Below are positions 1 through 12,848 of a stretch of 64,000 nucleotides of DNA, one piece after another (the stretch's first letter is position 1; every line of letters starts with the position of its first letter). Source of the stretch: Pelodera strongyloides (lineage: Eukaryota; Nematoda; Chromadorea; Rhabditida; Rhabditidae); assembly GCA_036852015.1 (NCBI GenBank), contig JAANDG010000015.1, positions 496,001 to 560,000 of the forward strand, given 5' to 3'. The translations under genes and the position numbers were made by a program. The notes beneath the pieces are model-generated. The model ran no database searches and was not told the DNA's origin. It saw nothing but the letters and a program-made list of their open reading frames with translations.

Positions 1-3000
1 TTATTAAGTGGAAGGGCAACACTCCGACTTCTGGCTCCGAATGCAAAGTAGGTTCTCACAGACAACAGAGAATGGTGGCGGGTTCTTGTAGCAGAAGTTG
101 GGGACCTAAATAGCAGTCTTTAGTCAACAACGAGTTGCTCGTGCTGATAGTGAAATATATTGATAGACGTCTACCGCCGCTCCGTTATATAGTGAATGTC
201 AACTTCGTAAGCGGCATATGTTGGCCATCTGTGCGTAACGATGCACATTTTCGGCCGTTTTTGCTAGCTTAAGCTAAAATTGAAATAGAACGTATGAGGC
301 AGTGTTTTGTCACCACCTGAGCATCAGAACGTAATGTTACAGTTTATGACCTACCACGTTGCTCTATTCGAAGATCGGGGTCGTCTGATTTCACTATTGC
401 GATCGTACGGTGTTTCAATCAAAGAGGAAGAAGAAGACGGCAAAAACCTACAGAATGTATGAGAACAGTGGTGCTATACAGCCCAAAGAATAAAGAACAA
501 CAACACACCCCAATACCATTAATAATGTAGTGCAACAATTCGGCTCTAAAGGTTGTTATGCGACTTTAGATAATGTACTAAAAATGTCCTTGTAAAGCTT
601 GTCCTGTTAGATTGTTAGATTACCTGCTCAAATCGCCAAGTGTATACTTGGTTCGTTTAATAACAGTAAAAGGAGTCGTTCGATCACTCATTTCCTACAC
701 AGTTCGTTGCGTTTCTAAAAGCTTAAACAGGAATGACCCACTGTAACAAAAAATATATATATTATTAGGAAGGATACATGAAAATATTGAATCCGTGCAT
801 TTGCGCTAACGTTGAATGAAGCTGTAAAAACAGCTGTCCATCAAATGGGAGCATACCAATGAGTTTTAGCACGTGACGTGAGAAATGTATCGGAAAACTC
901 AATTAGACACTTCTCTTAAGAACACTTCCGCTTTCCAAAATAACCCTCATTAATAAAGTGCTAAAAAAACTATATTGCGTAGAAAGTGAAACCCACTGAA
1001 ATTGTGAACAAATTCTGTCGGGCTATTGATCTCTTATGAACGGGTCGGTTGAATAGAAGATAAACTACAATTCACAATTTTTGTACAAATTAGTAGATCG
1101 AATTCATTATATGCAGCTACAAACCAGAAAATGAGGTATTTATTTCAAAGTTTACATTTAAATCTGTTTTCAATGAAAGACCCTACTGACAGTTATTATT
1201 TATCTTCTTGTTCAATTTAATAAGAAAGGAATCCACTATTTTTAAGGAGGTAGTCGGTAAATTTATAGATGTATTTAGTAGGAGTGAACGGAGGACAATC
1301 TTATTACAACCAGATCGGTGGATGCGACAAAACATTGCGGCTGTTGTAGTTTGGGGCGCCTTTCCTTCCCTCACTTTAATGACTGACCAACATCGCTTCC
1401 AGGGAGTTGTAGCCAATTACCAAAAGATCAATCGCAAAGAACGACTGGGAATGTAGGCTCTATTCAGTTGTAGTCACATGGAAGAATAGCCATCCCAGGA
1501 AAAATAACCATCGAAAGCGACTGTCGAATCAACTGACCGGCAACTATGCATTTTTTCATTGAACTGGCGATTACTATAATGATAGTGTTTGTATGTTCAA
1601 TTACAAATTCCTTTATAAAGACTTTAAGAAACATACCACAAAAATGGTATACAAAGGTACATGTCGCTTCTTTAGTAGGTAATCTTGTTGCAACTGGGTC
1701 CCTTTGAGTGGTTTGAATTTTTGCATGTATTGCATGAATTTTGCATACGATACACTGATGAGAGGAGATGCATATGCCAACTAGATGTAGTAAGAAGTGC
1801 GTAGCAAAAGGCATCATCTGTTGTCTGTGGTACTATATCCTCAGTCTAGTGTCGCGTTTTTATCTGCTGTTTTCATGGGAGAGGTATTCTTGAATAGAGC
1901 GCATACAAATACTATCGAGGTGTAACAACTTGACTGCTCTAGGTCATCAACGGAAGGAAGGATGCGGTTCACCGGGTTAAGCAGGAGTGCTAAGGTAATT
2001 CCGAACAGTTACCTGCGGCACTACTACTTATCCTGGAAAGAACCACTGGATGGTTAGGTGAGAGAATTTTATGTTGCTTAAAGAAATCACAATGATAAAT
2101 GATACTACTGAGCAAAAAAAGAAGGAAATTTATATCTGAGGTGATTTATTGCGGATAAAAGGTTGTGAAATACATGCATAATGGAATCCGCAAGGAAATT
2201 CAACACAGGAGAGTGATCTATTCGTTCCATTCAATTCCGTTGCTTATTATATTGGGTTTCATGCTGTGCTCCGCCACTCACCATATTCCATTCATGCCTG
2301 TTATATACGATCAGTATTCGACTAAAATGCATGTATATAGCGAATAGTTGTGAAAACACGCAATTGACTTTTTCGATTGGAAAAAAGCTGAAATAAGAAT
2401 AAGTTCGCTGTAAGCTTACGACGGAAATGATCGTGGGAGTTGTTTTCTTTTGGGCCGATCAGATGTCCGATTAGGAGTGGTTGAATGGATGCGATAGACA
2501 ATGGCCGAGTGGCCATAATGGTAGTAGGTGTGCGGGGAGACTGATTGCGGGAGGCTGGTCCGCTATCGTATCAATAACAGTGTTGAGTGGGCCACTTCAC
2601 GCAGTCCCCAGCTATCAGTTGAAGTGAATGGCCACCTGCAGAGGCAGCATTTCAATCGCACAGACAGACACCTGAATACACATCATCCCATATATTGCCC
2701 CACCCACATAAAAGGACAATGCAAGCGGAGCCTATGTGGATCATCGAGAGGGGGGTTGTCTGCTAAACAGCCTATGTGGATCACAACGATAGAATATATC
2801 GCAATACTAAAAACGGAAGCACAATGAAGAATATAAGAATAAGCAAAGTGACCGCTCTTGACCAAGTTATTTATGACCAATGTCTGCTAATGATGCACGA
2901 ATGAGCTTTGTCATTCTATCTCATTGTCAGGGCATTCGACTTTTGAACAAATTTGACATTATTTCAGCTAAACAGACGTTTGTATACGAATATGCGGATG

Positions 3001-3624
3001 ATCCAGCTGAGGAAAACCTTTGCGAGCCTTTCGACATATGCAGAAACGTGGTGACCTTTTCTTACGGTATCATATGGATTTACGGCATCCTCAAACGCCA
3101 TCTCAAATTGATCGCGACTATTGCAAATGTACTGACTTAAGCCAGGAGATAATGAGGTAATCTTGTCAAGCTTGATAATTGTTTACTTAGCATATAATAA
3201 CATTTTAATAACATTGTATCTGCCTTCTTGTTTCAGACATATTATTTCTATTTGGAAAGTCTCCAGGACGCATAATACATCAGAAACATGAAATAACCGA
3301 CTAATGGCTGTTTTATTTAAAACTCTACTTATATTGTGATGTACGGAATTTTATGGAATTTTTTCGGAAGCCTTTTAAACAAGGATAACGAACAACTTTC
3401 CTGGGAAAATATGCGACGGGCGACCGCAGTTGTGTTGGCGTTTAAACAGTTACTAAAATTTCCAATTAGCGTGCCCATATCCCGCGCCAAGCGGGGTAAG
3501 CACTGGGTTGTACGACTTGCAGGATACCATGAAGATACGGTCCGACTGTCGCATGCCTGCTGACCTCCTATGCTTACGGCGCTCGGTGATTTTTTTTTGC
3601 ACCCAGGAAGCGAAACACCTCCTT

Positions 3625-3700
3625 GTGCCCCTAACCGGGATCGAACCCCTGACATCTGGATTGAGAGTCGGGTGCGCTACCTATTAGGCCGTATACGACA
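3625..3700 (-). pseudogene. tRNA-like relic or tRNA-derived SINE head
   Basis: On the minus strand there is an A-box-like segment (cctaataggtagcgc), an anticodon-arm-like segment with CTCTCAA in the loop position, and a good B box (GGTTCGATCCC). The 3' acceptor-like end reads TAGGGGCA. The 5' acceptor side (about TCGTATA) cannot pair with it, and the T-stem and anticodon stem each contain mismatches. A functional tRNA is therefore unlikely. A decayed tRNA gene or the head of a tRNA-derived SINE fits better. Confidence 0.35.
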
Positions 3701-3806
3701 GTTACTATCGTTACAAAAAAAAACAATTACTTTTTGCTTTGCTTTCGCTATTAAGCTTTCAGTCTATGCATATTTGTATTGATGTTCAACTATGGAACTT
3801 TTAAGC

Positions 3807-4313
3807 TTATATTTCGATCATAGTATGTGGTTTGGTAGTTTCGGTGAACAACTCCAGTAACACAACAATAAACAAGGATGCCCCAAATAGCCAGGTGGCC
3901 ACGATTGCTACTGTGATTGCGGTGACAACTGTGCATACAGTCGCACTAAACATCCGTGCTTTGGAAGCGTCCAACAAATTGCATATGTGGCTGTGGGAAT
4001 TGATTGTATGCACTAACGCATGCACTTTTGCAGTTCCTTTGAACTTAGTGGTAAGCTCATGCAATACTATGTCGTACTCATTTGTGAAATAAGACAACTT
4101 GGTATTGTTTGCCGTCTGGTGCTTTGCAGAGCTTCTTTTGAAAGGCGATTTGCCTACTCCAGCGCTTATACATTTCCACACAGTCTCTAGGGGATAAGGA
4201 GAATAAACAACGCACTCAGCAGACCAGTGAACATCCACAAAAGTGGATGTGAGATGAAGGTGCTTTGTACAGGACCTTTTGCGTGCAACTTTCCAGAATT
4301 CAAACAAAAACAA
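3807..4313 (-). CDS. Uncertain ORF, 168 codons, hydrophobic C-terminus
   Basis: This is one of the longest open frames outside recognised genes. The translation has a hydrophobic stretch near its C-terminus (about residues 120-157, containing IVATWLFGASLFIVVLLELF) that could be one or two membrane segments. The rest shows no motif I recognise. It ends about 150 bases downstream of the troponin I stop codon on the same strand, so it overlaps the expected 3' flank of that gene. No splice partner or homologous copy was seen. An ORF of this length can occur by chance in 64 kb, so I treat it as a weak candidate only. Confidence 0.12.
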   Translation of the reverse strand: MFLFEFWKVARKRSCTKHLHLTSTFVDVHWSAECVVYSPYPLETVWKCISAGVGKSPFKRSSAKHQTANNTKLSYFTNEYDIVLHELTTKFKGTAKVHALVHTINSHSHICNLLDASKARMFSATVCTVVTAITVAIVATWLFGASLFIVVLLELFTETTKPHTMIEI

Positions 4314-4465
4314 TGTATTTGAAAATGTTTATCAAAATAATATTCAAATAATTGTGTGGAGTTTTGTACACAAATAAGCACAAAAAATAGACAATAAAGC
4401 GGGTCGCAAATACATAGTTGGGTGTTTTGTTTAATGAGTGTAGGAGAGTAACTGCGTTCGGCTGA

Positions 4466-5826
4466 TTATTTCGCCCAGTCAGCCTTGTTCTTGTCTTCTT
4501 TCTGAAAAGGCAGGGCTTCATATATGTAAATGCTCAAAAAATCCGGAATCCCTGCATATATTGTGCTAGAATACTGTTTTTGACTTCAAAAAGGAACAAA
4601 CCTCATCATCAAGGGCGAACTGGTTCTTGTCGATCTGCTTAAGGTTGGAGCGGAAGTCGACCTTTGCGGCCTCCTTCTTCTTGATCTTATCGAATTTGGA
4701 GTCAGTCTTCGACACCTTCTTCAGGGTAGGCTTCACGCTGGAATAAAAGCAACAAATGAAGAGTCGGAGCCAAACCGCTAGAAGCATATGATAGACATAT
4801 GGAAACCCAAAGGTCGCCTTCAGCAAGACAGTTAGTCACTTCCGGCACCACTATCTGAGTTTTCCGTTCACAATAAGCGCTTCACTCACAATTTACCACG
4901 CAGATCGTTGACAGCAATTGTGAGTTCGTTGATTTCGAAGTCCTTCTGACGCACAGTGTACGACAGATCATAGACCTGCAATGGAAAGGATTTTGAGATA
5001 AAATGTATACAACTGGATAAGGTTCATGGGAACCAAAGAGGTAAGTCTTTCTATTCTTGTAAAATGCGAAGCAACACTAAAATGCCTCACGTCGCTTTCC
5101 AGTTCGAGAACTCTGTCCTTCATCTCTTGGAACACTCCATCAAGATCGTCTAAAATGCAATTTTAGATGATTTAATACTTGAAATCTGAAAACAAGTTTT
5201 TGTTTGCGCTGCTTACGAAAGAACCTTATTTATAATTCGCAGAGCACCGCACTCCAAAGTACAAATACACATATGTGCACCTACCGCAATCATCGAGATC
5301 TGGCAGATGGATAATGCGTTCCTGAAGGATACGTTGTCTCTCCTGCTCCTTCAGCATTTGCTGTTGTTTGAGATCTTCAGCGGCCTTCATCATCAGAAGC
5401 TTCTGAAATTGAAAATCGTGTAATATAATTATACTTTCTTTATTTAATGCCGGCAGATGACCCACTATGAGTATGAAACGCTCACGCGAAGCTTCTTCTT
5501 TCTCTCGGGTGTGAGGAAACCCTTCTTGGCCTTCTTGGTTCTGTTGGCATCCTCAAGACGTCTTCGCACTTCGGCCTTCTTACGTTCACGCTCAGCCATT
5601 CTCTTCTCCTGCAATGTTTTAAAAAGGTTGCCTCAAATAATCTGTTAGCCTATGCATTCAATATGTCTTGTGACTTAGTTTGTAATTACTTTAGAAGAGC
5701 GCATCAAAATATTCAGGTCTATTCATATTCTATGCTGATAATGCGCCCTCAAATATTAACCTCCTCGTCCTCCTCGTCTGCCTGTGCACCATATCGGTGC
5801 TTGGTTTCTAGGCCTGTCCAGCTCAT
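4466..5826 (-). CDS. Troponin I, seven coding exons
   Basis: Inhibitory subunit of the thin-filament troponin complex, which blocks actin-myosin interaction in muscle at low calcium. Coding exons on the minus strand, 5' to 3': 5826-5761, 5608-5486, 5402-5285, 5149-5091, 4975-4890, 4737-4602, 4501-4466. Lengths 66, 123, 118, 59, 86, 136 and 36 join in frame to 207 residues. The protein begins [16 protein letters not shown] very basic segment ([19 protein letters not shown]) and [12 protein letters not shown] follow. Next comes the heptad-rich troponin-T-binding region ([20 protein letters not shown]), then [17 protein letters not shown] and the inhibitory/actin-binding segment [17 protein letters not shown]. 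The C-terminus ends KADWAK. An acceptor (TTTCAG) lies two bases before the ATG, as for a trans-spliced leader. The order and spacing match nematode troponin I. Which C. elegans paralogue (tni/unc-27) is closest cannot be told. Confidence 0.95.
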
Positions 5827-6654
5827 ACCTGAAAGATTGGATTGAGAAAGGTTAATCAAGTAAATATGTAAAAAAAGCATCATCGAGGGATTACTAGTCG
5901 CAAAAAGATATTTGCATAATAGATACACATGTAGTATGATAATAACAAAGGCAATTAAGTGGGGGTTGCTATGTGAATTTCTTAAGGTTCTTCCTTTTGC
6001 CTTGAAGTAGTAGTAGTGGATTGCGTCTATACCTCTCTGCGTGGATGTGTCTCAACATGAAGGCCTTCTGTTTGTATTACACATAAAGCAGTGCTTGAGA
6101 GGTCCCAAGAACTAGACCCTGCCGGGAATATCTCTCCCGATCAAAGGTCTCCAGGATAATCATATTTGTAAAATACAATAGTTTTGTGAGCTCATAGAGT
6201 CATCATTTTTGTGAGTGTCCATGGAAATACTTTGGGATATGTAGAATTTCAAATAAACAAAATAAATTATCTTACTTTACGTCCTTACTTTGAAAGAAAA
6301 CTATCGAGATGGCAAGTTGTGACCTATGAGGTAAATAAGAAGATCGTTATTCTAAGAAAAAAAGAACAAAATGTTAGTTATGTGTCTAACCTAAAAAAGA
6401 AGAAAAATACGCTAGTCGTAGAATGACGTTATTAACTACGTTTTCGATTGAATACATATCTCTATACATTTAAAAATATCCAACAACATTGAAAACTTTT
6501 GAGTCTCATTTAAAAAAACAACCATAGAGATCATAAGAAAAATTATCTTCATTCAAACACTTTATAAAGCAGCTGTGCAGATATTCAAGATGGTACAACC
6601 TTTGCGAATAAATGGTAGGCACTTATTAGCGAGATGACAGAAGAATGCTGTAAC

Positions 6655-6712
6655 AAATCAACACTGCAAGAGAATACACTATCAAATCAACACTGCAAGA
6701 AATTAGACTATC
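6655..6712. repeat. Two-copy tandem repeat, about 29 bp
   Basis: Two adjacent copies beginning aaatcaacactgcaaga differ by a few bases at their ends. This is a local tandem duplication with no coding potential that I can see. Confidence 0.7.
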
Positions 6713-9700
6713 ATTACTTCTTATTTTGTGTACGCAACAAGTTATTGGCAAGAACGTAAAGAACAAGTGAATACTGTGATTGTGAAGTGACATCGGGCTC
6801 TGGATGTCACATATTGGATGGGGCGTTGTGGAATGGAAAAGCTTTGGATGGGGAGGGATATCTTGAGAAACTGAAGAGACTGGGCCTGAGAGTACAAACA
6901 GAAAGGGTTCTCGTGGGCAGACCCTCTCTGCCAACCCTGCACCCCCGCATCGCACATCTAGAAGCATGCAGAGGGACTATGATTGGATGTCACCTTGATT
7001 GTTGATCAAGTAGGTAAAAACAAATCTTATTGGGCTGTTTGTCATTGTACGCAAAGATGTTTCACCACTTCAAAGTAATAGTCAGATGCAAACTAATCGT
7101 CAGCTGTGCAGGAGCCCACCATGCGCCCACCTGAAGGAGTATTAATTGCGTAAAAGTTTATGTGAGCATTATTGTTGTGATCATGAATTAATTGTTCACA
7201 AGCGCAACCCTGTAAGTACCTAGAGAAACTACCGGCATATCCGTTGGGCATGTCCTGGACAGTGCGTTTCTCAGCACAAGTTCACCACGTATAGGTCACA
7301 CGATGGCGAAGACCACCCTCGGGTACTAATATCACGGTTTCAGTTACTGTAGTAAAGTCTGGAAAAAAAATACACAGAAGATAATTGCGCCCTTTTTTTG
7401 GGAAACAATCGTGCTATATTAGGCAGTGTGTTGCGGCAGTGCTGAAATGAATCTTGTATTATGTTGCATCTTGGAAGTTGGTTTCTTATGGTTAAAAAAG
7501 ATAGTCGTTTGCGGAACATAGAATACATTAATTTCGCTGTTAACATTAGTGTACAAAACCTCGTGTATCCTAAAAACAGTGCACGTGGCTATCCCTGTCA
7601 GATGTGGGATATTACGATCTACTACTCCACCATGTCTGGAGTATTGATGAGAGGGAAAAAACAATAGGTTGATTGTTCACATAATTTGACTCAAGTTTTC
7701 TCTGACAGCTGACTGGTCAATTCAGAGAAAGAAGCGAGTGCGTTGATGGTTCCTTTTGTAATGAAGTGCCCATGTGTGAAGATGAGGTTCTACCTCAAGT
7801 GCTAGCTGACACCCTCACAATAATTGGGTGCTGCCAGATCTCTACCATTCAAGGGCAGTACAAGCACCCAAGACCATTTGCTCATCTCCCTCGTTTTTTA
7901 TTCACTCTGAGCTATCTTTAGCTTGTCAGTAACCAGTCCCTTGCTCAACACCACACAGTTTTTTTAGTGAGTTTTCACAAACCCCAAGTTCATACGTAAT
8001 CAACTTATAATAATAGTTTTGAAACTGATTCAGTTATAGGAATTTCTTAGAGAATTTATGTATATGCTTTCACTCGAGTAATGTGCCTCGATCAGTTTAG
8101 CTTTGCGATTTAATTTTGAGCATTAAGGCAATAACCTAGCTTGTAACAACAATGTTCCAACTTACATACGTATATGAATATGTATAACGGCAGTCCTTGT
8201 ATTCTCCAGATGTACTGGTTTGTGTGTATAATATGACTGCTCATCGAAATTATATTTTGACTCCCGTAGCAGCTCTTCGACATTTCGACAGCACCATATT
8301 TTGTCTTTTCTATACATATGTTGTTGTATGTTGGGCACTTTGGGGTTGGGGTTGTTTGGCTTCCATCTTAACTAACCTTGTTTCTCACAAACGTTTTCTG
8401 CCGCATAATTTTAGGTGCAGAAAGACCGCATCAATCAGATTAACATCTGACAAACTTTGATGGACACTTTCGTGGACAAACACATTCAATATATACTATG
8501 CAGTTTCCGTCAAAGCAGTCTCCAAATAAGCTTAAATATAATACATTCGAGTACGAAAGTTGCTTTACGATGCAACACAAAGGAAAAGGCAATACTACGT
8601 AGGATCCTTAAAGATTTTGGATTTTGCTGGTGAATGTGATTTCTTGTGTGCCTCTTTCGATTGTGTTTTCACAAATGTGTGATTAATGTCTTTTCTTCTG
8701 TCGCTCAGTTACTCGTAAAAAATAGTTCAATCAGCGTGACGACGGAAGTGTTTCCAAGTGCACATCAGCAGAATGTTGAGCCAAAAACTAGGGTTTTCAT
8801 TGAGCCACAGATTCTCGTATACGGATTAAATCGAAAGCACTTTTTTGCATCCATTTTTTATTACAACAGCACATATTGGAATGAATGGACAATTGCAATA
8901 CTTTGTTCGAATTGAGAGAATTGGCATCACAAGCGAGCGACTCATTTGCCCTCTTTTGACATTTGCATATCTCTGTATAATAACAGTAACCTATACCGGG
9001 ACAGCTGCATAGAGACAGGCCAATTTTGAATGTTTCCGTGTGAGTGAACTCGGCTCTATTCTCCAGCAATCCGTTTAATTGCGATGAATCAGAGGCCGTT
9101 ATGATCAGTTGCGACGTGCAGGTGCATACACAATACGCTCATTTGCATACGTTACTTTTGTCGCCTTTTTCGTTTTCTTCCAATTAACCTGAAGCTTTCA
9201 GAAGTGGTTAAGTCAGGCATATAACAAAGAAAAAAACCGCATAATGCGTAGTTTGCGAGTGATTTGAACGATGATTCTTAAAGCAAGTGTATGCAGGTAA
9301 ATGTTTAAGTGTTCGCAATTCCGTGTTTTATTCACTAAATTTGAGATCGATTTGTGTCCAACCTAGATGCGTGTCCCGTTTCATAATTGGCATCTCTGCA
9401 TGGAATCTCAACCTTGATTGCTTGTCTCCGAAGCAATTCATGTGAGCCGATGGCCACTAAATACCCCCACCCTCAGTGAAACATTTCATTGCAACAGACT
9501 TACAATAAAATTTGCTGGCAACATTTATTTATTATAGGCAATCATGAACGTCAACAACTGTGAATTACACGTTTCTTTTTAAACGTATGCAATTGAAACT
9601 CATCTGTACATATCGAAAGTTTGAGCCCTCTTATGTCGGTTGTATCCACACAATATGATGTACCCGTCGTGTTTTACTAGCGGAACGATACACTCTTCAC

Positions 9701-12700
9701 TCCGTAATATGGCGTGTGTGTCAACCGTCTTCTCGTGTAAACAATGCTAATAGGGCGTATAATCTTCTCTTCATCTGCTTGGAATGCATCCCTGCTTCAG
9801 ACCTCCTCCCTCAACTTCTCTCTTCCCTAATCCCACTACCTGTCTTCTGAACTCTGAGAAGCAGTCCCCTTTAGGGAGGGTAGTTCGGAATGCCTTGTGA
9901 ACCAAGCATTCCCCTCCTCTTCGCACTAGCTGATGAGTCGCGATAACTGCGTTTAGCCAGTGCCCTCAACTGGAGCGTCCTCCCCACAACACAAGAGAAT
10001 TGAAAATACTCAGTAACACCCTTTTCCATGCAGTTTGCACTCACGCACTGCACTCACGCCTTTCGAACCGGGCAATATTGAACACGATTTACGTTTTTCG
10101 ATTACAATATTATCATATCACATTTTATGCTTCGACAATGAACGAGGTTGTGCGCCGCTAAGAGAAGTCCGCAATAAAAAAACGACAAATTATATTCGTT
10201 AGATATCTCAAAAAAGATTCACGTTTTTGCATGGAACATCGCCTAAATTAATTTCATATCTCCTTTCTCTTGCGGTTTTTTGTCGTTCGGTCCGATATTT
10301 TTTTCGTTTCCGACAGCGGGAAATCCCTGGCAACTGTTTCGCCATCTTTATGCCAATAGTGACATGCAACAGAGGGCTATCACATACTAACCACATCCGT
10401 TCATCTCCATAGTTATTACTTTACATTTGTTTCTGTGCTCTATACAATTTAGTGTGACCAAATCAGTAAGGTTGGATCTTAGACTAAGAAACCAGACTCT
10501 TTCTATGTAGCAACCCTCAATTAGAGCATGTCACTTGAATAAATGGTAGGAAAAAAATTGCATGGTAGTGCTTTGCCTGGCACAATGACGGCAACTGTAA
10601 TACGACACCCATTGGTGGGACAAATTGATATTCAAGACAAAAATGGGCAAGGCAGTGGAGATTTGGTTTCTCTTATTTTTTCTGGGTCTTTTAGGAATGT
10701 AAATGCATTGCAAACAACATTGCAAATTCATAAGAAATTGGGCTAAAGAGGCAAAAACAATGTTTGAAACAAATGACTTTGGCATAACGTGGTAAACCAC
10801 TCTTTCCTTTACTGGATCTTTCGGAGGCTAGAACGTGTTTTCTTAAGGAATCCATTTTTAAGGAATCAGCCTCATACTCTTTTTTCGCATACTCGAGCAT
10901 TGGCACTTTAGTACATCACCTCACATGGAAGTGATCTTTTTCGTCCATGTGCGTAATGGTGAAACCTGACACCCACCATTGCATCTCAGTCATTCGACGG
11001 TCCTCTCTCTTTGATATTTGCCCACTTTTTCCATTTTAACTTTGCTTAACATTCCATCAGGGCCACTTTTACAATTTGGTTTCACTGAGGCTACACAACA
11101 GGACAAAACCTTGTTTGTCCACATGGACTAGCTAGCTTTCCTTTCAGCTATCAGAAAAGGCGCAGATGTCATACCCTTTGGCATGATTCCCTATGTTGGG
11201 CGGTCCCATATTGTGTTGCCAGCAGTTGACTTACTTAGTCGCTTACCCCTTACTAGACAGTGATAGCACCTCACACCAGGGCACATCATTAGAACCACAC
11301 CATCCTAGTTCCGTTTATTACATTATAAACGACCCGAGGTTGAAGTCACTGGTTCATTGTATCCATATAAACAACTGAAATATTCGTAAATATATCAACC
11401 CTCTGACCACTAATGTTTCTGAGAAATTATACATCGACAAGCATATCCGGAATCTTATCTGTGCCTCACTCTCATATTGATTGCATTGTTTTTGTTGTTA
11501 AGGCCATAGGGTATGGGGAGGGCCGAGAAGTAGTCTATTCTGCCAAGAAAAAAACTCTTCCGAACACTCCGTTCTTTACCCAGTATTATGGCATTCTGGC
11601 ACAAAGTCGAAAGCAATTCCCCAGAATATATTGTTCTTTGCAAGAATTGCACTCTTAATTCAGATCAATAATTTTATGAAGTGTAATACTTCACTTTGTG
11701 AAAATGGCATTGCAATTTGAGCGGCCCTTGTGTAGTGAAGAACATTAGTTCAATCTTTATTAATATATTAATTTGATAATCCCCTGTAATCCTCTTCTAT
11801 TCACTATGTTATTCACCACACGGTTGCATCATAATTCCGATTCAAAATACCTCTATTTTTTGTGTATATTTTTTTTCTTTGCTCCGGTGAGCGGGAAGCC
11901 GAGGGGGGTCATTTTGAAGTGACCGAGTAGCACTCTCCTTAATGCTCTCTACATTGTTTGTGAGTGGTTAGGGATATCCACTGAGTACTGTACAAACAAC
12001 AGTCATCTAGCTCAGGTAATCTTGTCCCTTAGACGGTGACCGCAATAACATCTGTCTTTATACAAGCATTATATTCCTTTCTGCTCATAATTGACCAGAA
12101 GTGCGTGTTTATGTGGAAACTCCCGCACTCTTTCAATGTGTTTATGTTTTTGCACGAGAGCATATTCTTCGTGTTTCCTTACTAACTTGCTGACCTGAGA
12201 AGCTATTCAGTCAGCTGAGTAAGTTTCACATAGCATTGCGCAATATTTGGGTAGCATTAAGTTAATAACATGCCCAAACAAAAGTTGTCTTCATTGCTTT
12301 TATAGTTATGTTATATGGTGTAGTCCTTAATCCTTTGTGTCCCGAATATGAATATGGACTAAGCCGGGTAGTTACCACATGTTGCTAGCATTGATTATGT
12401 TTCTAAGATGCGGTTTGAGGGGGTATCCAGGATTACTCCTACAAATTAGCCTCTGCGTATTATTAGTGCTCGGCCACACGCAGTTAGGTATCCAACCACA
12501 AAGTGTTTAAACCAATTTGATTCACATGTGTATGTATGAAAAATGCTTAAAATTGACTGAAAAGTTGTATACCATGAAACTTTTTTTTTTTTGCACCATC
12601 TCTTTCGATGTTCTTAAGGAATGCAATTTGCGTTCTTTTTGTGAATATCCTTTTTGCGAACCAGGATGAGCACTCTACTTTCGAACCACTTAGAATAAGG

Positions 12701-12808
12701 GAATATGAAGCGGTCCAACATAGAAGTACATCTTCAAACGACGCAAGGAAGATTTACGCATAATGATATTGCGCGAATATAATTTCATAAGAATACTTAT
12801 GATACAAA

Positions 12809-12811
<3 letters not shown>

Positions 12812-12844
<33 letters not shown>

Positions 12845-12848
12845 ATAT
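12812..12848. repeat. (TA)n microsatellite
   Basis: An uninterrupted TA dinucleotide run of about 16 units or more, followed by a GC-richer segment (cctgggcccc). It lies in the region without recognised genes. Confidence 0.9.

Larger units (their letters stand above)
1..4465. other. Intergenic stretch without a recognised gene
   Basis: I find no exon chain here with consistent splice phases or a recognisable protein. The longest open frames are on the minus strand (3807-4313, 168 codons, listed separately) and are otherwise about 100 codons or less. A 14-base direct repeat (gcctatgtggatca) occurs at about 2730 and 2770. A tRNA-like relic lies at about 3625-3700. A short perfect hairpin (acatccac/gtggatgt) lies near 4231-4250. 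The segment is probably intergenic DNA and downstream flank of the troponin I gene. Confidence 0.5.

Noticed and set aside
2495..2560. tRNA-like A box (tggccgagtgg) near 2503
   Set aside because: It matches the A box, but no B box or cloverleaf follows at the right distance.
9920..9960. Hammerhead-ribozyme-like core (ctgatgag) at about 9928
   Set aside because: The matching CGAAA segment and stem II/III pairing needed for a hammerhead are not present downstream.
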